A stretch of 5,254 nt of DNA from Syntrophomonadaceae bacterium (GTDB lineage: Bacteria > Bacillota > Dethiobacteria > DTU022): assembly GCA_007130585.1 (NCBI GenBank), contig SLSE01000206.1, positions 1 to 5,254 of the forward strand, written 5' to 3'. This document shows, one piece after another, positions 1 to 4,870 of this stretch. Every line of letters begins with the position of its first letter. Within the stretch, counting starts at the first letter, position 1. Below the pieces are notes generated by a model that saw nothing but the letters and a program-made list of their open reading frames with translations, was not told the origin of the DNA and did no database searches. Both the position numbers and the translations under genes were made by a program.

Positions 1-1100
1 CCCTGCTCCATTGCTATTCCGATGGCAGCGCCCAGGTCTATTGTGTCAACCCCCAGATCGTTGCAAATATAATTCAAGCGGGCTATTTCATCCAGGTTGC
101 CGATGCCGCAATTTGAACCGAGCAGCCCGATAGTCTCATACTCAATCGGCCCCACGATCTCCTTGCCGGATTGATCGGCATAAACATTGGAGCATTTTAC
201 AACGCAGCCGGGCATGCAGGCATGGGTCGGATTTCCGGCCCCACCCCTTTCGGTCAGAATCGAATAAAGATATTCCCCGTCAATCCGGTTTGCGTGCTCG
301 AAGGTGCCCTGTGAAAAGTTATAAGTCGGGAGTCCGCTCAGGGAGTTGGTCCGGGCTGCCATTGCCGCGGTACCATATTTCGGGTAAGTGTCGCCCGTGG
401 CCGGGTTGTCGCGGAGGATCTTAACTACCTCCTTATTAAGGCCCTGGAAGGCCTTTCTGTCCCGGTAACTGATACCGTCCGCTCCTGCTGCATCAAGAAC
501 TATGGCCTTTAATCCCTTGACACCCATAACAGCTCCGAGGCCGCCGCGACCGCAGTAGCGGCTGGGCCGCCCCTGGGGGTCATTGATCGCAATACCGGCA
601 GTGGCGTAGCCTTTTTCTCCGGCCGGGCCGATCAGGATTAAGGCGGCCTTATCGCCGTACCGTTCGCTCAGGATCTCTGCCGACTCGTAGACGCCTTTCC
701 CCTTTATATCCGCCGGTTTAAGTTCCGATTTATCGTTTCCCAGGTAGAGATACCTGCTGTCTTCTCCGGCGCTTTCACCTTCCAGGATGATCGCCTTTAT
801 GCCCATCTTGCTCAGGGCGATGGCTGCAATACCGCCAGCGTTTGACTCCTTTATACCGCCGGTAAGGGGGCTTTTCCCCCCGATAGACAGGCGGGATGAG
901 CTCGAAAGGTAACTGCCGCCCAGCAAACCCGGGGCAATCACCAGCTTGTTATGCCGGCCCAGCGGTTCACAAGCCGGGTCGATTTCATCGATCAGGATCT
1001 GCGCAGTCAGTCCTCTGCCGCCAAGCCTTTCATATTTGCCGGGGACTGCTTCACTTGTTATGGTGCTGTCTGTTAAGTTTACCCTGATTATTTTATCCAC
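1..1100 (-). CDS. Aldehyde:ferredoxin oxidoreductase family protein, N-terminal part (runs off left edge)
   Basis: Tungsten- or molybdenum-pterin enzyme of the AOR family; members oxidise aldehydes to acids in the cytoplasm with ferredoxin as electron acceptor, and some run in reverse. I translated it from a GTG at 1098-1100, preceded by GGAGGT with a 7-base spacer. The 366 visible residues are about 60% of the usual ~600. Family landmarks: GGRGLTAQIL (27-36), SIGGKSPLTGG (72-82), SNAGGIAAIAL (86-96) in the pterin-binding N-terminal domain; GRPSRYCGRGGLGAVMG (177-193); cysteines C295, C299, C303 for the [4Fe-4S] cluster; EYETIGLLGSNCG (320-332), probably holding the active-site Glu; and NDLGVDTI (347-354), corresponding to the family DxxGL[D/C] pterin motif. 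The fourth cluster cysteine lies beyond the edge. It follows a MoaD-like gene by 24 bases, so the two are almost certainly cotranscribed. Substrate and metal cannot be read from this part. Confidence 0.95.
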   Translation of the reverse strand, partial: MDKIIRVNLTDSTITSEAVPGKYERLGGRGLTAQILIDEIDPACEPLGRHNKLVIAPGLLGGSYLSSSSRLSIGGKSPLTGGIKESNAGGIAAIALSKMGIKAIILEGESAGEDSRYLYLGNDKSELKPADIKGKGVYESAEILSERYGDKAALILIGPAGEKGYATAGIAINDPQGRPSRYCGRGGLGAVMGVKGLKAIVLDAAGADGISYRDRKAFQGLNKEVVKILRDNPATGDTYPKYGTAAMAARTNSLSGLPTYNFSQGTFEHANRIDGEYLYSILTERGGAGNPTHACMPGCVVKCSNVYADQSGKEIVGPIEYETIGLLGSNCGIGNLDEIARLNYICNDLGVDTIDLGAAIGIAMEQ

Positions 1101-1107
1101 TATTACA

Positions 1108-1113
1108 ACCTCC
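1108..1113 (-). promoter_or_regulatory. Shine-Dalgarno site of the AOR gene
   Basis: GGAGGT on the minus strand, 7 bases before the GTG at 1098-1100. It decides the start: no ATG lies near this position in the same frame, and the N-terminus it gives (MDKIIRVNLT) matches the usual short beta-strand opening of AOR proteins. Confidence 0.85.
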
Positions 1114-1124
1114 GTTATTTATCA

Positions 1125-1376
1125 TTATCCTCCTGCCATAGGAGAAAATAGCTCTACCAGATCGCCGTCCTGCAGTTTGTCTTCATAACCGCGCTGCCTT
1201 TTATTTACCACGATAAGGCCGATCAGTTCCTTTTCAAGCCCCAGCTTCAAGACCAGGTCATTTACTGTCGCCCCGGCGGGGAGGGTCATCTCTCCCGGGC
1301 CAGGGTCAGGCAGGTTAGCCCTGGCCCTGCTTTTCAGGGTATCGCGCAGCTTAACCCTGATAATCATATCCTTCAT
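1125..1376 (-). CDS. MoaD/ThiS-family small sulfur carrier protein
   Basis: An 83-residue beta-grasp protein. In this family the C-terminal Gly-Gly is adenylated and converted to a thiocarboxylate that donates sulfur, for MoaD to the dithiolene of molybdopterin (the pterin of Mo and W enzymes). Visible: first strand MIIRVKLRDTL (4-14), LPAGATVNDLVLKLGL (32-47), IGLIVVNKR (52-60), DKLQDGDLVELFSPMAGG (66-83), with the required terminal GG at 82-83 directly before the TAA. Length matches MoaD (about 80). The gene immediately precedes AOR, 24 bases away, so it probably serves cofactor assembly for that enzyme. Start is uncertain: ATG at 1374-1376 has GGGG 7 bases upstream; an internal ATG at 1365-1367 (Met4) would give the more typical N-terminus but has only AAGG two bases before it. 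ThiS or another carrier is possible, but the AOR neighbour favours pterin synthesis. Confidence 0.87.
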   Translation of the reverse strand: MKDMIIRVKLRDTLKSRARANLPDPGPGEMTLPAGATVNDLVLKLGLEKELIGLIVVNKRQRGYEDKLQDGDLVELFSPMAGG

Positions 1377-1392
1377 ATCCTATCCCCATATA

Positions 1393-1431
1393 TTTTACGA
1401 AAGCGGGATTTAATCCCGCCGTTCTGTAAAA
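1393..1431 (-). promoter_or_regulatory. Nested inverted repeat just upstream of the moaD-like gene
   Basis: Outer arms TTTTAC (1393-1398) and GTAAAA (1426-1431) enclose a perfect 7-base inner repeat GCGGGAT / ATCCCGC (1403-1409, 1413-1419) with a TTA loop. The element ends 17 bases before the ATG at 1376, so as RNA it would form a stable hairpin next to the ribosome binding site, and as DNA it could be a repressor operator. No U-run follows on either strand, so it is not a normal intrinsic terminator. The function is inference; the symmetry is directly visible. Confidence 0.5.
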
Positions 1432-1453
1432 TTTCCAGGATGCATCCAGGAAT

Positions 1454-1524
1454 CTTCTTGCTGCTTCCAGAATAATTTTTCAGGTTAACCGGGTTCCGGG
1501 TTAACCTTCGCGGAAAGCAAGAAG
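1454..1524. repeat. 71-base imperfect stem-loop in the moaD-AOR leader
   Basis: Outer arms CTTCTTGCT (1454-1462) and AGCAAGAAG (1516-1524) are perfectly complementary over 9 bases. They continue, after a 2-base bulge, with TTCC (1465-1468) and GGAA (1512-1515). Inside is a second perfect 9-base stem, AGGTTAACC (1482-1490) with GGTTAACCT (1499-1507); each arm contains the palindrome GGTTAACC. No flanking target-site duplication is seen and no T-run follows. It could be a structured RNA leader element, a double operator, or a small repetitive extragenic palindrome. Confidence 0.55.
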
Positions 1525-1619
1525 CAACCACTGGCAGAACACCCGCTTTCTTTAAGTTAACCGCTTTGCGCTCTCTAAACAGGCTGCTGCCTTATTGTGG
1601 CCCGGCAGAACCATATAAT

Positions 1620-1649
1620 ATTTTACCATAATTAACAGCAGAATGGCAC
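1620..1649 (-). promoter_or_regulatory. Candidate sigma-A promoter for the moaD-AOR operon
   Basis: On the minus strand an extended -10, TGGTAAAAT (1628 down to 1620, 5/6 match to TATAAT plus the TGn element), lies 18 bases from GTGCCA (1649 to 1644, 4/6 match to TTGACA). Transcription would begin near 1613 and give a leader of about 235 bases containing both inverted-repeat elements. The -35 is weak. A face-to-face plus-strand candidate, TTATTG (1592-1597) with TATAAT (1614-1619) and a 16-base spacer, overlaps it, but I see no plus-strand gene for it to serve. Confidence 0.35.
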
Positions 1650-1697
1650 TTATGAAGGAGCGCCTGCCCTGCCTGTCAGTATTGCCGGCAGGGCCGC

Positions 1698-1733
1698 AAA
1701 AAACCAGAAAGGCCGTTTCTTCTCTCCCCGGCC
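1698..1733 (-). terminator. Candidate intrinsic terminator downstream of the 80-residue gene
   Basis: Reading the minus strand, GGCCG (1733-1729) pairs with CGGCC (1715-1711) around a 13-base loop, followed by TTTCTGGTTTTTT (1710-1698). The stem is only 5 base pairs and the T-tract is interrupted, so it is a weak candidate. It lies about 110 bases after the stop at 1842 and would separate that gene from the moaD-AOR promoter. A nearer 7-base inverted repeat, CTGGCAG / CTGCCAG (1787-1793, 1804-1810), has no T-run. Confidence 0.35.
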
Positions 1734-1841
1734 GGAAGGAAGATTGTCTCCAAACAGCCTGACACCGGAAGATGAGAAACAGCCCGCTGGCAGATTGGTT
1801 TGCCTGCCAGGTAATACCCGCTAATAATGAAGTAAATAAAG

Positions 1842-2084
1842 TTAGACTGTAGGGCCTTTCCTGGACATGGTTTCGATGCTGGACATGCTTTCAAGATCAT
1901 GTTTTTCCAGGTCGATTACTTCAGAGATATGAGTTGCGTTTATATATGTTTTCCCGATCTTGACAAACTCGCACCTGATTGCGCAAAGATCATCTACCAG
2001 CACACCAAGCACTTCGTCAATAGGTACTGAAACATCAAAATGGTGCCCGTTATCCATCACAATCCTGGTCATCTTTTCAGCCAT
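1842..2084 (-). CDS. Small hypothetical protein (80 aa)
   Basis: I do not recognise the family. The gene is real by its signals: an ATG at 2082-2084 stands behind GGAGGTGATC, a near-perfect anti-16S match. The 80-residue product is acidic to neutral, with no signal peptide or membrane segment. Strand-like stretches are TRIVMDNGHHFDVSV (6-20) and CEFVKIGKTYINATHISEVIDLE (38-60), separated by a short acidic hydrophobic segment DEVLGVLVDDL (23-33). The 'FVKIGKTYIN..HI' pattern gives a faint overall impression of small Firmicute beta-rich proteins such as FlbD, but I would not assign it. The C-terminal 20 residues are polar and Ser/Met-rich, probably disordered. It lies on the same strand as the permease upstream (228 bases away) and the moaD-AOR operon downstream (465 bases away); both gaps suggest a monocistronic unit. 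Confidence 0.72.
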   Translation of the reverse strand: MAEKMTRIVMDNGHHFDVSVPIDEVLGVLVDDLCAIRCEFVKIGKTYINATHISEVIDLEKHDLESMSSIETMSRKGPTV

Positions 2085-2086
2085 AT

Positions 2087-2096
2087 GATCACCTCC
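2087..2096 (-). promoter_or_regulatory. Very strong Shine-Dalgarno of the 80-residue gene
   Basis: GGAGGTGATC on the minus strand matches the 16S 3' end over ten bases and ends two bases before the ATG at 2082-2084 (GGAGGT core 6 bases away). It is the best ribosome binding site in the window and is the main evidence that this small ORF is translated. Confidence 0.85.
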
Positions 2097-2241
2097 CTGC
2101 TAATATTATTCTGCAAATCGGATAAATCCCCTTTTTAAATTGCCTCATTTTTCAATTTATAAATTAAAGTTACAGCAATCCTTACCCAGCGCTGCCGGGG
2201 TTCACAGGTTTGCCGGATCAAGTCGCCCGTATAAAGCAAGA

Positions 2242-2270
2242 GGGGCGCGCGCTATCCTGCAGCGCCGACC
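2242..2270 (-). terminator. Possible terminator hairpin after the TauE/SafE gene
   Basis: On the minus strand a GC-rich hairpin, GGCGC (2266-2262) pairing with GCGCC (2248-2244) and extended by GG/CC beyond a small bulge, lies about 45 bases after the stop at 2313. It is followed by TCTTGCTTT, a poor T-tract. It is placed where a terminator for the permease gene would be expected, but it is weak. Confidence 0.3.
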
Positions 2271-2312
2271 CCGCCATTTGTCATAAATTTTGCATTTTCA
2301 ATAGTAAATTGT

Positions 2313-3041
2313 TTAAGGAAACAGTAAAAACCTCAATGCCACCGCGGCAAGAAACACGGCAATATACAGGCGGAACCGCCCCTGCGGGACGCTTTCGACA
2401 AAGCGGCTCGCCGCCCATGCTCCCAGTAGCGAAACCGGCACAAAGATAAACATACCCCAGAGAAACAACCCTTCCAGCCTGGCGCCCCCGACCAGGTACC
2501 CGGCAATCCGCGTGGTATCGATAACGAGAGCCATTGCGCCTGAAGTGAACAGGTAAACTTCCCGGGGAAGGTTGAAGGCTGACAGGAATGCTCCCCGGAT
2601 AGCGCCACCTACCCCGAATATACCCGCCGCAAACCCGGACGCCAGGCCTCCGGCCCCTGCGGTCAGGTTGTGTTCAGGCAGCTTCCATTCACTCCTGAAG
2701 AAGATGAACAGGACGTAGGCGAGTAAAAACCCTCCCAGGATACGGGTCAGTATAGCTTCATCCACCGTTAACGACATGGTCGCGCCCAGGTAGCTGGCTG
2801 CAATCCCGGGAACGGCGAACCACAAAATCAGGCGCCATTTGCGGATACCGGAGCGGAAAAGCGCCATTTTCCAGATATCGCCAAACCAGTGGATGATCCC
2901 GACAAACAACAGGGTTACCGGAAGCGGGAAAAACAGCAGCATGACAGGCACCATAATTGTTGATGTGCCGAAACCGGAAAACGTGCCCACTGCAGAGGCA
3001 ATAAAGACAAGCAGGGCCAGGACAATCAGTTCAACGCTCAC
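2313..3041 (-). CDS. TauE/SafE-family membrane permease (putative sulfite/anion exporter)
   Basis: A 242-residue inner-membrane protein with about eight hydrophobic segments (roughly 4-20, 27-45, 44-58, 71-90, 99-116, 126-146, 164-185, 190-212, 225-241; two of these may be one). Family hallmarks are the two related half-motifs SAVGTFSGFGTSTIMVP (16-32) and GGLASGFAAGIFGVGGAIRG (131-150), followed by SAFNLPREVYLFTSGAMALVIDTTRIAGYL-type sequence (154-183), which is typical of the family. Relatives export sulfite, sulfoacetate or other organosulfur anions, or sulfur compounds in thiosulfate uptake; the substrate cannot be read here. Start is GTG at 3039-3041. An in-frame TAA lies two codons upstream, so it cannot be extended. 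The nearest Shine-Dalgarno, GGGAGGGGG, is about 13 bases away, unusually far. No sulfur-metabolism gene is adjacent. It is divergent from the diguanylate cyclase gene. Confidence 0.9.
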   Translation of the reverse strand: MSVELIVLALLVFIASAVGTFSGFGTSTIMVPVMLLFFPLPVTLLFVGIIHWFGDIWKMALFRSGIRKWRLILWFAVPGIAASYLGATMSLTVDEAILTRILGGFLLAYVLFIFFRSEWKLPEHNLTAGAGGLASGFAAGIFGVGGAIRGAFLSAFNLPREVYLFTSGAMALVIDTTRIAGYLVGGARLEGLFLWGMFIFVPVSLLGAWAASRFVESVPQGRFRLYIAVFLAAVALRFLLFP

Positions 3042-3073
3042 CGCTTAATTTTCGCCCCCTCCCGATCGTGGTT

Positions 3074-3086
3074 TGCATAAAATGCA
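3074..3086. promoter_or_regulatory. Palindrome upstream of the TauE/SafE gene (candidate operator)
   Basis: TGCAT-AAA-ATGCA is a perfect 5+3+5 inverted repeat whose near edge is 32 bases before the GTG at 3041. Its position fits a repressor operator in the permease promoter or 5' leader. It is short enough to occur by chance. Confidence 0.3.
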
Positions 3087-3201
3087 TAACGGTTACCAGC
3101 CTTCCTCCCGGGCAATCATTCCATTCCCTGCCTATTCGAAGGCTGCAACCTATGTTCCGGCAGACACACCAACCGCGACTGTATAAATTAAACCGGACCC
3201 G

Positions 3202-3243
3202 CCTGTCTACAGAAACAGGACAGGAATGATATATATTATATAT
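3202..3243. repeat. Paired inverted repeats, GC-containing stem followed by AT palindrome
   Basis: CCTGTC (3202-3207) and GACAGG (3219-3224) form a 6-base inverted repeat with an 11-base loop. Five bases later comes ATATATA-T-TATATAT (3229-3243), a perfect 7+1+7 palindrome that also contains TATAAT on the minus strand. This may be a promoter -10 region with an adjacent operator, but no good -35 is found at the right distance on either strand. Confidence 0.4.
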
Positions 3244-3336
3244 GACTTCCCCCGCACTGACGCAGTATTTCTTTACACTTCGCAGCAATTCCTGCCACCT
3301 TCCCCGCGGATGGGATAGTCACTAAAGCCCCGGTCG

Positions 3337-3345
3337 AAAGGAGAG
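3337..3345 (+). promoter_or_regulatory. Shine-Dalgarno before the 39-codon ORF
   Basis: AAAGGAGAG lies with its AGGAG core (3339-3343) 9 bases before a GTG at 3353. This is the reason for considering the following short ORF; a similar AAAGGAG occurs at 3392-3398, 9 bases before an ATG at 3408 in another frame. Confidence 0.4.
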
Positions 3346-3352
3346 AAAAACA

Positions 3353-3472
3353 GTGCCCCTGTCGCCGCTGCTTGATCGCACCCGTATCCTGAAAGGAGTC
3401 CCGGTGGATGCCGAGATTGAACTCGGCCGTGCAAATATCCCGTATTATTTTTTGCTGCCGCTCCGAAGATAA
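3353..3472 (+). CDS. Possible small ORF (39 aa), weakly FliN/SPOA-like; perhaps a gene remnant
   Basis: GTG start behind a well-placed Shine-Dalgarno; the frame is closed upstream by TAA at 3323-3325 and ends with TAA at 3470-3472. The 39-residue product begins MPLSPLLDRTRILKG and contains VPVDAEIELGR (16-26), then IPYYFLLPLRR. The 'hydrophobic-VPV...I/VELGR...LL.L' spacing resembles the opening of the SPOA domain of FliN/FliM flagellar switch proteins, which has the form DVPVxVxVELGRT...LLxL. A complete SPOA domain is about 70 residues, so only its first third is present, and I found no continuation in the other frames after the stop. It may be a real microprotein, a decayed gene fragment, or chance. 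No flagellar gene is nearby. The resemblance is an impression from memory, not a search result. Confidence 0.3.
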   Translation: MPLSPLLDRTRILKGVPVDAEIELGRANIPYYFLLPLRR

Positions 3473-3700
3473 CACCTGCATGCTGACTTAAGCGCGACAT
3501 GTTGGAAGCAACACGCTGTTAATCAAACGTCCAGGGCAGGGTTGGGACAGCAGGTGAGCTTATCAGGTGATCTTCTTTAACTCTAAATCAGCCGGAGACA
3601 ATCCGTTTTTTGCCGGGCGTTTGAGCTGGTCAGATTGCAGCGCCCTGGTTAAACAAGAGGGATAACCGGGAAAACGCAGCTCTTTGACAGGATAAAAAGG

Positions 3701-3717
3701 ATAAAACAGGGTTTTAT
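3701..3717. promoter_or_regulatory. Inverted repeat directly upstream of the diguanylate cyclase start
   Basis: ATAAAAC-AGG-GTTTTAT is a perfect 7+3+7 inverted repeat ending 13 bases before the ATG at 3731. It overlaps the second of two tandem GGATAAAA copies (3690-3697, 3699-3706). It occupies the place where a Shine-Dalgarno should be. It could be an operator or an RNA hairpin that limits translation. A TTGACA -35 lies at 3684-3689, but no TATAAT-like hexamer is 16-18 bases from it. Confidence 0.45.
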
Positions 3718-3730
3718 AGAATTAAATTTC

Positions 3731-4819
3731 ATGGCCATAAACAGATTTTCAGCAGTTATTGAAGACAAACAGTCTGAAGAAGAATATTTAAATCACGAGA
3801 TAAGCAGCACCATCAAGTATATTCGTCCTGCTATTCTCGTCCTCGGCTTTATATTCTTCCTTTTTATCCTTCCCGATCTTAACCTAAACGAGGATCCCTT
3901 CGTGGTGTGGACTATACTGGCCATACGCGGAGGTTTGTTAATCCTGGTTATTGGGCTGTACCTGGTTCTTTTAATCAAACCCGATATGACCAGCCTGGCA
4001 AACTGGATTTCGCTTTATGCTTTCCTGATATCTGCAGGGTATCTTCTGATCTACTATGTTTATGAATCTCCCAATCTTTATATCCAGTCATTTGGAGTCG
4101 TGACCCTGATAATTATATATTTCAACCTGCTCTATAACTGGTCCCATGCTTTTTTAATATCTATCTTTACCGGGTCAGGCTTTTTCCTGATAACACATCT
4201 CCGGCCGGAAGAATTCCTCCCTGGCTCGCTATCGGCGGTCTGCGTTTATATAACACTGATCATTCTGGTAAGCGGAATTTCTGCTCACCGCCTAAATGTT
4301 AATAAACGAAAACAGTACCTTAACACTAAGGAGCTCGAACGATTATCGGAAACCGATCCCTTAACCGGAATTTACAATCGCGGCAAATTCGACCGCGAGC
4401 TGAAAGAATGGATTGACCTTGCCAAACGCTATGGACATCATTTATCAATCGTGCTCTTTGACATAGATAATTTGAAGGCAATTAACGATTTGCACGGCCA
4501 CCTGGCCGGCGATAAAGTTCTGAAAACTGCCTCCGGCCTGGTAAAAGATACAATCAGGAGTACGGACATATTTGCCCGCTGGGGAGGAGACGAGTTTGTG
4601 GTGCTTCTTCCTCATACCCGTAGAGAACAGGCGGTGGAACTGGCAGAACGGATCAGCGGCATGATCGCCTCTCATCAGTTTAACCCGGGCGGTTACATCA
4701 GCTGCAGCTTCGGGGCCGCTGCGCTGGAAGAAGATGATGATGCCAGGGCTCTCCTGAACAGGGCCGACCATAACCTTTACAAAGCCAAGGCCAGCGGCAA
4801 GAACCGGGTTGTTTCATGA
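3731..4819 (+). CDS. Membrane-bound diguanylate cyclase (GGDEF domain)
   Basis: A 362-residue protein that should make cyclic di-GMP from two GTP at the cytoplasmic face of the membrane. The N-terminal third carries six hydrophobic segments (about 33-50, 58-83, 91-111, 117-134, 138-156, 166-185), a sensor of unknown ligand, then a charged linker helix (186-206). The GGDEF domain starts at DPLTGIYNR (209-217); FDIDNLKAINDLHGHLAGD (243-261) carries the metal and nucleotide residues; the signature is an intact GGDEF (285-289), so it should be active. RSTD (276-279) sits five residues before it, the standard RxxD inhibitory site for product feedback. It ends shortly after the usual ADxxLYxAKxxGKNR motif. 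There is no EAL or HD-GYP domain. The ATG is the only start available in the frame after the TAA at 3650, yet it has no Shine-Dalgarno at normal spacing. Its ligand and targets are unknown. Confidence 0.95.
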   Translation: MAINRFSAVIEDKQSEEEYLNHEISSTIKYIRPAILVLGFIFFLFILPDLNLNEDPFVVWTILAIRGGLLILVIGLYLVLLIKPDMTSLANWISLYAFLISAGYLLIYYVYESPNLYIQSFGVVTLIIIYFNLLYNWSHAFLISIFTGSGFFLITHLRPEEFLPGSLSAVCVYITLIILVSGISAHRLNVNKRKQYLNTKELERLSETDPLTGIYNRGKFDRELKEWIDLAKRYGHHLSIVLFDIDNLKAINDLHGHLAGDKVLKTASGLVKDTIRSTDIFARWGGDEFVVLLPHTRREQAVELAERISGMIASHQFNPGGYISCSFGAAALEEDDDARALLNRADHNLYKAKASGKNRVVS

Positions 4820-4870
4820 TCCCGGGAAAGTAACCCCTGCCCGCCTTCCCCTGCCCCAAACCTGCAACTT

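Larger units (their letters stand above)
1377..1841. other. 465-base gene-free region rich in inverted repeats
   Basis: I find no convincing ORF on either strand. The stretch holds the nested inverted repeat 1393-1431, the palindrome GGATGCATCC (1438-1447), the long imperfect stem 1454-1524, three copies of GTTAACC (1484-1490, 1500-1506, 1556-1562), an 8-base direct repeat GGCAGAAC (1533-1540 and 1604-1611), promoter-like sequences near 1592-1649, and hairpins near 1666-1694, 1711-1733 and 1787-1810. The left part is probably the 5' leader and control region of the moaD-AOR operon; the right part is the 3' end of the 80-residue gene. Confidence 0.6.
3042..3730. other. 689-base divergent intergenic region
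   Basis: Lies between the divergent permease and cyclase genes, so it must hold both promoters. It contains the palindromes at 3074-3086 and 3229-3243, the inverted repeat 3202-3224, a small ORF at 3353-3472, a GCCGAG / CTCGGC hairpin (3410-3415, 3422-3427), the direct repeat CAGGTGA (3551-3557, 3564-3570), a short stem CGGA / TCCG followed by T6 (3593-3611), an 8-base-pair stem at 3644-3670, TTGACA (3684-3689) and a 7-base inverted repeat at 3701-3717. I could not match any of it to c-di-GMP, cobalamin, SAM or other well-known riboswitch sequences from memory. Confidence 0.6.

Noticed and set aside
896..1188. Two plus-strand ORFs opposite the AOR and moaD-like genes
   Set aside because: They are antisense shadows of clearly conserved coding sequence.
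1454..1524. Miniature transposable element
   Set aside because: The inverted repeat is there, but I see no target-site duplication, no second copy in the window and no transposase.
1652..1762. Plus-strand ORF of 36 codons downstream of a plus-strand TATAAT
   Set aside because: No Shine-Dalgarno precedes its ATG, and the product is low in hydrophobic pattern and unlike any known family. The promoter match is more likely incidental to the minus-strand one.
1676..1900. Minus-strand 74-codon ORF overlapping the 3' end of the 80-residue gene
   Set aside because: It lies partly in another frame of a better-supported gene, has no ribosome binding site, and covers hairpin sequences of the intergenic region.
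2313..2608. Second minus-strand and plus-strand ORFs within the permease gene
   Set aside because: They lie in other frames of the TauE/SafE coding region, which has clear family motifs.
3031..3288. Minus-strand 85-codon ORF ending inside the start of the permease gene, which could suggest translational coupling
   Set aside because: It needs a TTG start with AGGAA only one base before it, and the product is Cys/Arg-rich without recognisable features.
3236..3500. Two overlapping minus-strand ORFs of 81 and 75 codons in the divergent intergenic region
   Set aside because: Neither has a Shine-Dalgarno, they overlap each other in different frames, and neither product resembles a protein family. 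They look like chance open frames.
3480..3730. c-di-GMP riboswitch upstream of the diguanylate cyclase
   Set aside because: I looked for the conserved GEMM-I and class II core sequences and found no match on the plus strand; TTGGGACAG at 3542-3550 is only a superficial resemblance.
4820..4870. Bidirectional terminator between the convergent cyclase and amidase genes
   Set aside because: The 51 bases are C-rich and contain only a weak GGGAA / TTCCC pairing with no T-run on either strand.
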